This document shows positions 9,718-18,268 of a DNA stretch of 64,000 bases, one piece after another. The number at the start of each line of letters is the position of its first letter. Position 1 is the stretch's first letter. The position numbers and the translations under genes are program-made. Source of the DNA: Granulicella sp. (lineage in GTDB: Bacteria; Acidobacteriota; Terriglobia; Terriglobales; Acidobacteriaceae); contig JANXYX010000014.1 of the NCBI GenBank assembly GCA_025408425.1, forward strand, positions 1 through 64,000, given 5' to 3'. The notes under the pieces are model-generated. The model did no database searches. It was not told the DNA's origin and saw only the letters and a list, made by a program, of their open reading frames with translations.

Positions 9718-9909
9718 ATGAAAAAGTCCTCGCTTCTACTGTTCTGCGCCGTTGTGTTGTTTGCGGTGGCTCATCCTGTTTACGCTCAGACTGGGTGCAA
9801 TAACTCACCTGAGAACCCTACGGCGATCCTTGCTGCGGTGGGCTCTGCTGGCGCGTTTTTCGTATCGGCACGAGCGCGGTACAAGGCACGTCGAGGATCG
9901 TCGAAGTAA
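9718..9909 (+). CDS. PExPT-type C-terminal sorting-signal mini-protein, copy 1
   Basis: A 63-residue protein made almost only of a signal peptide (MKKSSLLLFCAVVLFAVAHP, cleavage near YAQ) and a C-terminal PEP-CTERM-like tripartite signal: SPENPT, a hydrophobic helix (AILAAVGSAGAFFVSA) and a basic tail (RARYKARRGSSK). Only about five residues, including one Cys, lie between the two signals. PEP-CTERM-type tails are substrates of exosortase/archaeosortase-like enzymes, and the PExPT variant is one I recall from Acidobacteria. I chose the ATG at 9718, after AAGGGAG, over an in-frame start at 9691. The second copy lies 213 bp downstream. Confidence 0.75.
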   Translation: MKKSSLLLFCAVVLFAVAHPVYAQTGCNNSPENPTAILAAVGSAGAFFVSARARYKARRGSSK

Positions 9910-10122
9910 GACGTTGTAGAGTTGCGGCGAAGTGCAATGGGTCGGGGCAGGGGCTACCTCTCCCGCATTGCGCTGCTGCTGAATGATCCCGTCCTGGGTA
10001 TCGTGGTGCAGGGAGTTGGTTTCGAGGTACGCGCCGGAAGTTTGTGTGGGAGGCGGGGGGGAAATGTCTCATACACTTAGCGCAGGCCGCACCTGCGTGC
10101 CCTTTCCCAAAAAGGACAAATC

Positions 10123-10317
10123 TTGAAAAAGTTTTCGCTTCTGCTGTTCGCCTTGGTATTGATGTTTGGTGTGGCACACCCTGCCTTTGCTGATCTTGGC
10201 GGCTGTGTCGACTCGCCTGAGAACCCGACTGCGATTCTTGCTGTTGTGGGCTCCGCGGGATTTTTCTTTGTCTCTGCCCGTGCCCGATTTAAGGGTCGCC
10301 GGGGACGATCCAAGTAG
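10123..10317 (+). CDS. PExPT-type C-terminal sorting-signal mini-protein, copy 2
   Basis: A 64-residue paralogue of the preceding gene: signal peptide with cleavage near AFAD, a conserved Cys, the identical SPENPTAILA motif, a hydrophobic helix, and a stronger basic tail (RFKGRRGRSK). The start is TTG at 10123, preceded by AAAAAGGAC; it aligns exactly with the ATG-Lys-Lys start of copy 1. The near identity at both ends, with divergence in the signal-peptide core and upstream DNA, points to an older tandem duplication. No exosortase gene is in this window. Confidence 0.75.
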   Translation: MKKFSLLLFALVLMFGVAHPAFADLGGCVDSPENPTAILAVVGSAGFFFVSARARFKGRRGRSK

Positions 10318-10542
10318 GATTCGACCGGTAAATTGAAAGGCGTGCCGCCTTGAGGCAGGTGTTACCAGCGGCGTGGCATTGCCACGGGCATAGGTTCACC
10401 AGTAGACTAGGAATGCGCGGCGATTGGTGGGGCTTTCGGAAGGTACGACTGGCGCCAGTTCCTATGCCGGGCTCGATAGGCTGTCTGGAAGATGCGGGTT
10501 ACGCTCTTTTGGGTGGTTGATCGGTAAATTACATAGCAACAG

Positions 10543-10618
<76 letters not shown>

Positions 10619-10731
10619 TTTATTTCAAGCACTTACAGAATTCACAGAGCGTCACATGGCTTAGAGAACAGCCCCCGTGCCTCCTCAATGTTTCGAGGGA
10701 ACGCATGGGGGCTTGTTGTCGTTCGTGGCTG

Positions 10732-10845
10732 TCAGATTGTTGGGTGAAACAGGGTCAGACAGGCGACAAAGATCAGACCGAAAATTATTACAAGCAGTGG
10801 CCACCACCGGTCCAGCCAAGCCTCAGAGTTGTGCGAGTCGCTCAT
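10732..10845 (-). CDS. Tiny single-span membrane protein (37 aa)
   Basis: A 37-codon minus-strand frame, too short for usual gene calling. The ATG (10845) is preceded on the minus strand by GGAGGATCTTAA, a strong ribosome binding site. The product starts MSDSHNSEAWLDRWWP and continues with one hydrophobic helix (LLVIIFGLIFVACL) ending FHPTI. The Trp-rich polar N-terminus before a single helix is typical of small inner-membrane accessory proteins, but no function can be assigned. It lies between tRNA-Thr and the MerR/TPR gene and is transcribed against both. Confidence 0.5.
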   Translation of the reverse strand: MSDSHNSEAWLDRWWPLLVIIFGLIFVACLTLFHPTI

Positions 10846-11096
10846 TTAAGATCCTCCTTTTCCGCTCCCAATCCTAACCGTCCCGAATCCCTAAATTCAA
10901 ACAGCCCCACGTGCATCGATCAGCCTTGGGTCACTGGCAACTTGAGTGCAGACTTCCGGGTGCAAATGCAGTGCAAATTTCTTCTGTTTTTCCGCAGTTG
11001 ACGTGGATTTTAGATAGGGTTTGCCTGATATTGGGCTTGAACCATGTTTGGTACACGTTATCCACTGGTATTTGCTTGGGTTAGGGTGAATCCCTC

Positions 11097-12083
11097 TTGA
11101 TTGGCGCGGATTTGGGCCGCATACTCGCAAAAGAGTTTGCTGGACGGTTGCCAGATCGGGATACCTGCGTGACTTGCTATAGCCGTCAAGATGTAATTCG
11201 GATACTTCACCTGCATCCTCGCCAGTTGGCGGCATGGGAGCGGGCAGGACTCATCTCCCCCCACGAACAATATTGTTTTGAGCAGCTGGGGCGGTTGCGG
11301 ACGCTGCGCGATCTGCGGTCGACACGTATCTCTGCGAAGAGTATTCGTGCGTCGGTGGACGCGATGCAGCGGGTGGCTGGGATGCGGAATCCTTTGATGG
11401 AGACGACTGCGGTGCGGCGTGGATCGAGGCTGGAGTTCCGGCATGGCGGCGCATTGATGGATCCGATGACACGGCAGCTGGCGTTTGACTTTGAGATGGG
11501 GCAGGGGCAGGGTGCGCAGCTGCGGGTGGTGCGGTCTGATGGATTGGCACCGGCCCGGCAGGCGGCGGCGGTGCAGGAGATGTTTCAGCGGGCGGTGCAG
11601 CTGGAAGAGGATCCGTCCAAGGTTGCGCAGGCAGTGGCGGTGTATGACGAGATATTGGAGATTCGACCGCAGCATGCCCCCACGCTGATCAACCTGGGGA
11701 CGATCCACTACAACCAGCGGGAGTATGAGCAGGCTGAGCAGATGTACCGGCGTGCGACTGAGGCGGATTCAGAGTACGCGCTGGCGTTCTTCGACCTGGG
11801 GAATGTTCTGGATGAGATGCAGCGGCTGGATGAAGCGACGACGGCGTATCAGCGTGCTGTGCAGCTGGTGCCGCAGTATGCGGATGCGCACTACAACCTG
11901 GCGCTGTCGTACGAGCGGCAGGGGCAGCGGCGACGGGCTTTGCGGCACTGGCTGACGTATGTGCGGCTGGATCCGGTGGGACCGTGGGCGAGCCATGCGC
12001 AGGCACAGGCCCGGAAGATATTGAATGCTGAGAAGCTGTCGATTGTGAGCCGCCGGGGGCGCCGGGTTCCGATGGCTGGGTAG
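11097..12083 (+). CDS. MerR-type HTH and TPR repeat protein
   Basis: About 328 residues. The N-terminal part (about 25-95) resembles a MerR-type winged helix: SRQDVIRILHLHPRQLAAWERAGL, then a region like the MerR recognition wing. The C-terminal half (about 155-300) carries three to four TPRs, including APTLINLGTIHYNQREYEQA and ADAHYNLALSYERQGQ. This DNA-binding plus protein-scaffold combination suggests a regulator that senses a partner protein. The listed start is TTG at 11097; an in-frame GTG at 11169, just before the HTH, is an alternative, and neither has a strong ribosome binding site. Target and partner are unknown. Confidence 0.65.
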   Translation: MIGADLGRILAKEFAGRLPDRDTCVTCYSRQDVIRILHLHPRQLAAWERAGLISPHEQYCFEQLGRLRTLRDLRSTRISAKSIRASVDAMQRVAGMRNPLMETTAVRRGSRLEFRHGGALMDPMTRQLAFDFEMGQGQGAQLRVVRSDGLAPARQAAAVQEMFQRAVQLEEDPSKVAQAVAVYDEILEIRPQHAPTLINLGTIHYNQREYEQAEQMYRRATEADSEYALAFFDLGNVLDEMQRLDEATTAYQRAVQLVPQYADAHYNLALSYERQGQRRRALRHWLTYVRLDPVGPWASHAQAQARKILNAEKLSIVSRRGRRVPMAG

Positions 12084-12210
12084 GTTGGAACAGGAACAAT
12101 ACATGTTGGATAAGAGAGTTTGCTGCTCTGGGCCTGAGATGAATTTGCATTCATTTGGTGTTCTGGAGTGCTAGACTCGGCGTTTTCGCTGGTGCAAGTT
12201 GAGGTGAGTC

Positions 12211-13377
12211 ATGGCGCATGAATCGGGGCCGATGGCTCTGACGCAGTTGAGTGACGACGAGCGGATGTTTCGCGATACGGTGCGGCAGTTTGCGGTGGAA
12301 CAGATTGGCCCGCTGGTTCGAGGGATGGATGAGGCGCAGCAGATGGACGCGGGAGTGATCCGGCGGCTATTTGAACTGGGGTTGATGGGGATCGAGGTTC
12401 CGGAAGAGTATGGCGGGGCTGGTGGAACGTTTTTTGAGGCGATTCTGGCGGTGGAGGCAGTGTCGTCGGTAGACCCGTCGGTAGGGGTGCTGGTGGATGT
12501 GCAGAATACGCTGTGCATCAATGCGCTGGTTCGATGGGCGACTGAGGAGCAGAAGCGGCGGTATTTGCCGAGGCTGGCTACGGACATGATTGGGGCGTAT
12601 GCGCTGAGCGAAGCTTCGTCGGGTTCGGACGCGTTTGCGCTGCAGACGCGGGCGGTGAGACGTGGGGATGACTATGTGCTGAATGGGCAGAAGTTGTGGA
12701 TCACGAATGCGAAGGAGGCAGGGCTGTTTATCGTCTTTGCGACGCTGGATCCGGCGGCTGGGTACAAGGGGATTACGGCGTTTCTGGTGGAGAAGGGAGC
12801 TGCGGGTTTCGCGTTGGGCAGGAAAGAGGACAAGCTGGGGATTCGGGCTTCGAGTACCTGCGAACTGATCTTTACGGATTGCGTGGTGCCTGCTTCCCAG
12901 GTGCTGGGTGAGCCGGGTAAGGGCTACAAGATCGCGATTGAGACGCTGAACGAGGGCCGTATCGGGATTGGAGCGCAGATGCTGGGTCTGGCTGCGGGGG
13001 CGTGGGGCCATGCGGCAAAGTGGGCCAAGGAGCGTAAGCAGTTTGGTAAGGCCATTGTGGATTTCCAGGCGATGCAGTTTCAACTGGCGGAGATGGCAAC
13101 GGAGGTGGAGGCGGCACGGCTGATGGTCTACAACGCCGCTCGGCTGAAGGATAACGGTTCGGAGTTTTTGAAAGAGGCTGCGATGTGTAAGTACTTCACA
13201 TCACAGGTAGCGGAGCGAGTGGCTAGCCTGGCGGTGGAGGTTTACGGGGGATCCGGATTTGTGAAGGACTATCCGGTGGAGAAGCTTTATCGGGATGCGA
13301 AGATCGGAAAGATCTATGAAGGGACTTCGTTTATGCAATTGGCGACGATCGCGAAGCTGACTTTGGGGAAGCTGTAG
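12211..13377 (+). CDS. Acyl-CoA dehydrogenase
   Basis: FAD enzyme that introduces the alpha-beta double bond into acyl-CoA thioesters in fatty-acid or branched-chain amino-acid degradation, passing electrons to ETF. The 388-residue length is normal. Motifs seen are the N-terminal helical domain with IEVPEEYGGAGG, the signature LSEASSGSDAF, the FAD/substrate region KLWITNAKEAG, RKQFGKAIVDFQ, and the C-terminal VYGGSGFVKDYPVEKLYRDAK. The likely catalytic base is E370 in KIYEGTS, the position used by short-chain and short/branched-chain enzymes. ETF and beta-oxidation partners are not nearby, so the chain length cannot be set. Confidence 0.93.
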   Translation: MAHESGPMALTQLSDDERMFRDTVRQFAVEQIGPLVRGMDEAQQMDAGVIRRLFELGLMGIEVPEEYGGAGGTFFEAILAVEAVSSVDPSVGVLVDVQNTLCINALVRWATEEQKRRYLPRLATDMIGAYALSEASSGSDAFALQTRAVRRGDDYVLNGQKLWITNAKEAGLFIVFATLDPAAGYKGITAFLVEKGAAGFALGRKEDKLGIRASSTCELIFTDCVVPASQVLGEPGKGYKIAIETLNEGRIGIGAQMLGLAAGAWGHAAKWAKERKQFGKAIVDFQAMQFQLAEMATEVEAARLMVYNAARLKDNGSEFLKEAAMCKYFTSQVAERVASLAVEVYGGSGFVKDYPVEKLYRDAKIGKIYEGTSFMQLATIAKLTLGKL

Positions 13378-13443
13378 CTGGACATTGGCAGGACCAGTGT
13401 CTGCACGGAAGGGGTTAGAGGTCTTACACTGGTAGTGGTTTAA

Positions 13444-14694
13444 ATGCGTATGACTTCGAGCTCCTCAAAAGAGCATCCACGGGCACCGCTGCCATTTCTA
13501 GGACTGGCGTGCGCCGTTGGTGTCTCGACCATGTACTACAACCAGCCTCTGCTGCTGGAGATGTCGCACACCTATGGGTCAACCGTGGGGCAGACCGGGT
13601 TTGTGGCGGTGGCAACGCAGATTGGTTATGCGGTGGGGTTGCTGTTGTTTGTCCCGCTGGGTGATGTTCTGGAGCGCCGCGCGCTGATGATGCGGATGTA
13701 TGGAGCGGTGGCGGTCGCGTTGCTGCTGGTGGCAGTGGCACCAAGTCTGAGTTGGTTGATAGCGGGAAGTATTTTGATTGGGATGTTTGCGTCGGTGACG
13801 CATGTGGCGTTGCCGATTGCTCCGGACCTGGTGAACGATGCGCAGCGTGGGCGGGCGATTGGGATCGTAATGACGGGGCTGCTGCTGGGGATTCTGCTCG
13901 CGCGGACGTTTGCCGGCTGGGTGAGCCGTATCCATGGGTGGCGCTATGTTTTTGTGACTGCGGCAGTGATGAATGCGGTTTTTGTGCCGCTGCTGTGGCG
14001 GGTGATGCCGAAGTTGCCACCGAAGCAGAATCTGAACTATGGCGACGCGATGAAGTCGTTGTGGACGCTGATCAAGACGGAGCCTCTGCTGCGTGAATCG
14101 TGTGTGACGGGAGCGCTGGTGTTTGCTTCGTTTAGCTGCTTCTGGACGACGTTGGCATTTTTGCTGGACAGCCATTATGGGTTGGGTGCTGGCGTTGCGG
14201 GAACGTTTGGACTGGTTGGCGCGGCGGGTGCTTTGATTGCACCGCTGGCGGGTAAACTGGCAGATAAACGTGGATCGCGGTGGGTGATTTCGGCTGGGAT
14301 GGCGCTGCTGGCGACGTCGTATTTGATGCTGTGGGGCGAGGAGCGGACGACGGCTTCGGTGGTGTTCCATGTTGCGGCGCTGGCAGTGGGGGTGATTGTG
14401 CTGGATATGGGCGCGCAGATGACGCAGGTGGCGAACCAGACACGGATCTTCGGGCTGGTGCCGGGGGCGCGGAGCAGGTTGAATACGGTTTATATGACGG
14501 TGTACTTCTCTGGTGCGGCTGCGGGGTCAGCGCTGGCGACGATTGCGTGGGTGCATTGGAATTGGAACGGAGTGTGCAGTCTGGCGCTAGGGCTGATTGG
14601 GTTGGCGGGGCTGTGGCATGCGATGGGACATGGTCGCGGTAGCGAGACGGAGCAGCGCGAGCGGGTAGCGGAAGACATGGTGCTGGAGGCCTGA
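13444..14694 (+). CDS. MFS transporter (12-TM efflux type)
   Basis: 416 residues with 12 predicted membrane helices arranged as two six-helix halves. The PLGDVLERRALM loop between helices 2 and 3 corresponds to the MFS motif A, and a second degenerate copy, LAGKLADKRGSRW, lies in the second half. The N-terminal MYYNQPLLLEM segment is like YnfM/YybO-type drug or metabolite exporters. The substrate is unknown. The gene converges on the hydroxylaminobenzene-mutase-like gene with only 39 bp between stops. Confidence 0.85.
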   Translation: MRMTSSSSKEHPRAPLPFLGLACAVGVSTMYYNQPLLLEMSHTYGSTVGQTGFVAVATQIGYAVGLLLFVPLGDVLERRALMMRMYGAVAVALLLVAVAPSLSWLIAGSILIGMFASVTHVALPIAPDLVNDAQRGRAIGIVMTGLLLGILLARTFAGWVSRIHGWRYVFVTAAVMNAVFVPLLWRVMPKLPPKQNLNYGDAMKSLWTLIKTEPLLRESCVTGALVFASFSCFWTTLAFLLDSHYGLGAGVAGTFGLVGAAGALIAPLAGKLADKRGSRWVISAGMALLATSYLMLWGEERTTASVVFHVAALAVGVIVLDMGAQMTQVANQTRIFGLVPGARSRLNTVYMTVYFSGAAAGSALATIAWVHWNWNGVCSLALGLIGLAGLWHAMGHGRGSETEQRERVAEDMVLEA

Positions 14695-14733
14695 GGCTCG
14701 TGCGTTGGGTACCGGTTCAAATGGGGAGCGAGG

Positions 14734-15159
14734 TTATTCCACGGCTTTGGCGCGCAGCCCCCAAAGAACAAGTGCCGAGGAGCCGACGATTGCGACGCCG
14801 ACGGTCTGGAATCCAATCAGGACAAATTTCTCTTGCCAGGGTTGACCAGTGTGTCCGGCTCCTGTGATTGGAGAAAGGGCTGCAGTGCCAAAGACCGCGG
14901 CGAGCATGGTTATGAACCAGTTCGCATAGGTTCCGTAGAGCGCGGACCAGAAGGCGATCGTCTTGGTTGCCGACGATAGTCTGACCTGGGTCCAGGCGGC
15001 TCCCAGCGCAATGAGGAAGGTACCGTTCATCACTCCTTCGAGGTGCGCGGCAAGTCCCATGCGGGTGTTGGCGAAGCGCTGCTCGACGAAGCCGGTAAGC
15101 AGTCCGATTAAGAACAGGCACATGCCATGCCACATCAACCGCCGATTGGTGCTATCCAT
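14734..15159 (-). CDS. Hydroxylaminobenzene-mutase-like membrane protein
   Basis: 141 residues with four membrane helices. It resembles HabA/HabB hydroxylaminobenzene mutases, which convert hydroxylaminobenzene to 2-aminophenol in nitroaromatic degradation. The clearest match to the family is the first third: LFLIGLLTGF, NTRMGLAAHLEGVMNGTFLIALG. Such proteins are widespread in soil bacteria without nitrobenzene pathways, and no nitroreductase is nearby, so the actual substrate may differ. The ATG at 15159 lies close to a GGAGA in the minus strand. Confidence 0.65.
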   Translation of the reverse strand: MDSTNRRLMWHGMCLFLIGLLTGFVEQRFANTRMGLAAHLEGVMNGTFLIALGAAWTQVRLSSATKTIAFWSALYGTYANWFITMLAAVFGTAALSPITGAGHTGQPWQEKFVLIGFQTVGVAIVGSSALVLWGLRAKAVE

Positions 15160-15446
15160 TCCGCATCTCCTCTAACTCAGTGAAGGTGGCACCGGATGAA
15201 GCCAGGCTGAGCACCACGGATTTTCTGACGGCAAATTGCAGCCCCGCAACGATTCGATTCTGAGTGGCCCGCAAACTTGAGATTGGATTCGCTGGCCATC
15301 CTAGCACTTTCGTCTGGACCGCGTTCAACCCGCTGGCCTTGCTTGCGACTGTGAAGGCGGCCTTTCGGGGACGGCATCCTCGCGTCGAATCGAGTTCGAC
15401 ACGTGAGGGTGGGTGCATGGTAGTTGGATGGAAGGGGAGACTGTGG

Positions 15447-15523
15447 TGGTGAGCGAGGCAGGGCTCGAACCTGCAACCGTCAGCTTAGAAGGCTGATGCT
15501 CTATCCAATTGAGCTACTCGCCC
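15447..15523 (-). tRNA. tRNA-Arg (TCT anticodon)
   Basis: A full cloverleaf of 77 nt on the minus strand with encoded CCA. Acceptor gggcgag/ctcgctc contains one G-U pair, the anticodon stem is tcagc/gctga, and the loop gives TCT, reading AGA arginine codons. The T loop ggttcgagccc is canonical. The 287 bp between this tRNA and the gene ending at 15159 hold no gene I can support. Confidence 0.95.
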
Positions 15524-15604
15524 ACAGGCGTTACTTTTTGATTGTATCGGAGCGGAGGCGGCGGGGTGGGTTTTGTGTGGTGAGGCGTGCCTGGGACGTA
15601 ATGG

Positions 15605-16237
15605 CTAGGCCATCTCTTTGCTACGGATGAGGGCGACGACGGACTCGAGTCCTGCGGCCCAGTTTTGGTAGGCGGTGGGTGCGTCAGGGCCGAGGGCCTT
15701 GATGTAGAGGGTGATGGCAAAACCTTCCTGTGGGCCGGTGAGGTCTACGAGGGCGGGGCGGATGATGCAGTCCAGCTGAGCGTAGGGGTGGTCGAGGGAT
15801 TCGGCGCGGCGGGTGAGGCGGTGCAGGTATTGCTCGTTCTGGTGGAAGGAGGCGAAGAGGGACCGCTCGCGGAGGAGGATGTCGATGTAGCTGGCGAATC
15901 CGTTGGGGGTGTCTTCGGGGGGGAAGTTGAGGTTGAGGCGCAGGTGTTCGAGTTCTTCCGAGTCAAGCGTCCAGGCATCGCATTTTGCGGTGAAGACTGG
16001 GGATCGCGCTGCGTTGAGGGCGCGAAGTGCATGCATGAGGGGAGGGAACTGTTCGGCCTCGGGCAGGTGATCGAGGTCGTAGGGATTCTCGCGGAGGTCG
16101 ATGAAGCGCAGCGTTGATGCCGAGCCTGAGGAGTGATTGTGGAGACCGCTCGACGGGATTTCGGAGTTGTCCTCGGACCAGGGTACGACCAGGACGGGAT
16201 CTTCGGGGGCGCACTCAACGGACCATTCAGCAAGCAT
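15605..16237 (-). CDS. Conserved hypothetical cytosolic protein
   Basis: 210 residues, without signal peptide or membrane helices. I do not recognise a family. The N-terminal third is polar and contains FIDLRENPYDLDHLPEAEQFPPL. The central part has PVFTAKCDAW and NLNFPPEDTPNGFASYIDILL. Typical amino-acid composition, an ATG start and co-orientation with the two genes that follow support it being a real gene. It may share an operon with the YheT-like hydrolase, whose ATG is about 1.1 kb upstream on the same strand (42 bp between coding regions). Function unknown. Confidence 0.55.
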   Translation of the reverse strand: MLAEWSVECAPEDPVLVVPWSEDNSEIPSSGLHNHSSGSASTLRFIDLRENPYDLDHLPEAEQFPPLMHALRALNAARSPVFTAKCDAWTLDSEELEHLRLNLNFPPEDTPNGFASYIDILLRERSLFASFHQNEQYLHRLTRRAESLDHPYAQLDCIIRPALVDLTGPQEGFAITLYIKALGPDAPTAYQNWAAGLESVVALIRSKEMA

Positions 16238-16279
16238 CTGGTTCTATCTTAGCCTCGCGGCTGGCTGGATGGCGTGGGG

Positions 16280-17332
16280 TCAGGCATGAGTAAGCAGAAA
16301 GCGCCGTACGGAGTGCTCCGCCCAGTATCCATCGTATTGGGTTGAAGGGACTGGATTGGCGAGGAAGGCGCAGTGTCCGCCGTGCTCGGCTTCGACGAGT
16401 GTGATGCTGGGATTGGCCGCGATGCTAAGGCGGCTCTCGGGAGTGAGGATGATGAAGGGGTCGTCCAGCGCGTTGATGACAAGAGCGGGGACGGCGATCT
16501 GGTGGAGAACGCGGGCGGCAGCGGCACGGTGGTAGTAGTCATCGGCACCGGAGAATCCGGAGTAGAGCGCGGTAATACGGTGGTCGAACGCGCGGAGTGA
16601 GGTGATGCCGACGGCTCGATTGGGATCGTAGGCGCGGGGAAACAGACGGGCCTTGCGGCGAAAGCGTCGTAGGAGTGCGCGGAGGAATTTCTTCTCGTAG
16701 AGGCGATTGAGTGGCTGGTGCAGGGCATCGGCTGAGGGGCCGAGATCGATAGCGGGGGAGATGCCGATGACGGAGCGAAGCTGGCGCGGGGCGTGGGCAC
16801 CGAGTTCTCCGGCGAGTTTAAGGACGAGATTGCCGCCCATGGAGTAGCCGACCAGCGAGATGGATTCGAGGCCGTGGAGGTCTACGAAGAAGCGCATGAC
16901 GGCGAGCACGTCGCAGGAGAGGCCAGAGTGGTAGAGGGTGGGGGTTAGCTGCTCTGTACCGCCACAGTTGCGCATGTTCATGCGGACGACATTGCAGCCA
17001 GCTTGCCAGAGTTTGTTGGCGTTGCCGATGACGTACTGTGATCTGGAAGAGCCTTCAAGGCCGTGGACAATGATCGCGGTGGGCCGGGAGGCGCGGACGT
17101 CCAAGGGCTGCCAGTGGCAGTGGCAGAGGACCTGGCTGGAGATTTGAGCGCCTGCTTCGACGCCGCTGGCAGGAGAGACCTCGACGAGCTGGGCCTCTGG
17201 ATGGGGCAGGTTATCCGTGCGGGGAAGAAAGTTGCCGACGATGGTCTGCAGATGACCGTTTTGCATGAAGCGGCGGGGTTGAAAGTCCGCGGCGTGGCTG
17301 GTGTTGCTTTCGATTTGGATTTGCAGCTTCAT
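16280..17332 (-). CDS. YheT-like alpha/beta hydrolase
   Basis: 350-residue serine hydrolase of the YheT/EMB8 group. The family hallmark NGHLQTIVGNF lies near residue 27. The fold motifs are VHGLEGSSRSQYV, MNMRNCGG (oxyanion region), nucleophile S164 in LVGYSMGGN, the acid in NALDDPF and the base in EHGGHCAFL. These are carboxylesterase-like enzymes whose natural substrate is unknown. Its ATG overlaps the DUF72 stop by four bases, so the two are translationally coupled. Confidence 0.85.
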   Translation of the reverse strand: MKLQIQIESNTSHAADFQPRRFMQNGHLQTIVGNFLPRTDNLPHPEAQLVEVSPASGVEAGAQISSQVLCHCHWQPLDVRASRPTAIIVHGLEGSSRSQYVIGNANKLWQAGCNVVRMNMRNCGGTEQLTPTLYHSGLSCDVLAVMRFFVDLHGLESISLVGYSMGGNLVLKLAGELGAHAPRQLRSVIGISPAIDLGPSADALHQPLNRLYEKKFLRALLRRFRRKARLFPRAYDPNRAVGITSLRAFDHRITALYSGFSGADDYYHRAAAARVLHQIAVPALVINALDDPFIILTPESRLSIAANPSITLVEAEHGGHCAFLANPVPSTQYDGYWAEHSVRRFLLTHA

Positions 17333-18132
17333 GGGCGGGCCACGGCTATCGCTGCGGAGCCTGCCAACAGAGAGGCGGCGTTGAGAGCGCCGGTGGGCTC
17401 GTCCTCGTGCTTGAAGTAGATGTAGGTGGTGCGCAGCTGGGCGAGAGTGGTGAAGCGCTGGGCGAATGTCTCGATCTGCGTGGCGGAGTAGCCGGCGTTG
17501 CGGCGGAGGCGGAAGCAGGTGTGGGTGGTGGCGGTGTGGACTTCGGGGGTGGTGAGGCCGTCACTCTCAGCGAGGCAGAGGGCTGCGTTGTGGTCGCGGA
17601 GAATGGTGTAGATCTCCTGGTTGAAGAAGGACTCGTGGCGAAACTCAAACGCGATGGGTGGGGCTGTGGTGGAGCGGAGAGCGGGTAGAGCGAGGAAGTT
17701 GGCGAGGCGGTCGGGGTCAGCTTTGAAGTTTGGCGGGAGTTGAAAGAGAACGATGCCTAGACGACCGGCTTCGCGGACAGGCTCGAGTGCGGCGAAGAGT
17801 TGATCGACGTCGGCGGCACAGTCCTGAAGGCGTTTGAAGTGGGAGATGCGCTGGGGGGCCTTGAAGCTGAAGCGGAAGCTCGCTGGTGTCGCGGCGAGCC
17901 AGCCTTGCAGCATTTTGGGGGTGGGAAGGGAGCGGAAGGTGTAGTTGACCTCAACGGAGTTGAGCTGGGAGGCGTAGAAGTGAAGGAACTTGCTGGCAGG
18001 AACGCCGGTGGGATAGAAGTCGGGCTTCCATGGGGGATAGGCCCAGCCGGAGGTTCCGACGAATAGGTTTTGGGGTGCTGCAGGAGCAGCGACCGTGACA
18101 GGCGAAGGTGGGGCTTTAGGCACTGGGGACAC
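17329..18132 (-). CDS. DUF72 (YecE-like) protein
   Basis: 267 residues with the DUF72 TIM-barrel pattern: FVGTSGWAYPPWK at the N-terminus, then SVEVNYTFRSLP, SFKAPQRISHFKRL, GIVLFQLPPNF, AFEFRHESF and a C-terminal TYIYFKHEDEPTGALNA. Members are conserved but the reaction is not known; nucleic-acid or sugar binding has been suggested for the fold. It is the first gene of a coupled pair with the YheT-like hydrolase and starts 17 bp downstream of tRNA-His, so the three may share a transcript. Confidence 0.85.
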   Translation of the reverse strand: MSPVPKAPPSPVTVAAPAAPQNLFVGTSGWAYPPWKPDFYPTGVPASKFLHFYASQLNSVEVNYTFRSLPTPKMLQGWLAATPASFRFSFKAPQRISHFKRLQDCAADVDQLFAALEPVREAGRLGIVLFQLPPNFKADPDRLANFLALPALRSTTAPPIAFEFRHESFFNQEIYTILRDHNAALCLAESDGLTTPEVHTATTHTCFRLRRNAGYSATQIETFAQRFTTLAQLRTTYIYFKHEDEPTGALNAASLLAGSAAIAVARP

Positions 18133-18148
18133 GGTTGAGAGAAAAGAT

Positions 18149-18224
18149 TGGGGCGGCTAGTGGGTTTCGAACCCACGACATCCGCTGCCACAGAGCGGCG
18201 TTCTGCCACTGAACTATAGCCGCC
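18149..18224 (-). tRNA. tRNA-His (GTG anticodon)
   Basis: A complete minus-strand cloverleaf with encoded CCA. The acceptor gcggcta/tagccgc has an extra 5' G opposite a C discriminator, which is the tRNA-His identity pair. The anticodon loop ctgtggc gives GTG. The coordinates include the extra G. Confidence 0.95.
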
Positions 18225-18268
18225 GTATCCTTCTGAATTGTAGCATCAGATGGAAGAGCGGGGCTACT

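Noticed and set aside
9528-9803. 91-codon frame overlapping the first PExPT gene
   Set aside because: It overlaps the well-supported gene in another frame and has no convincing start or composition.
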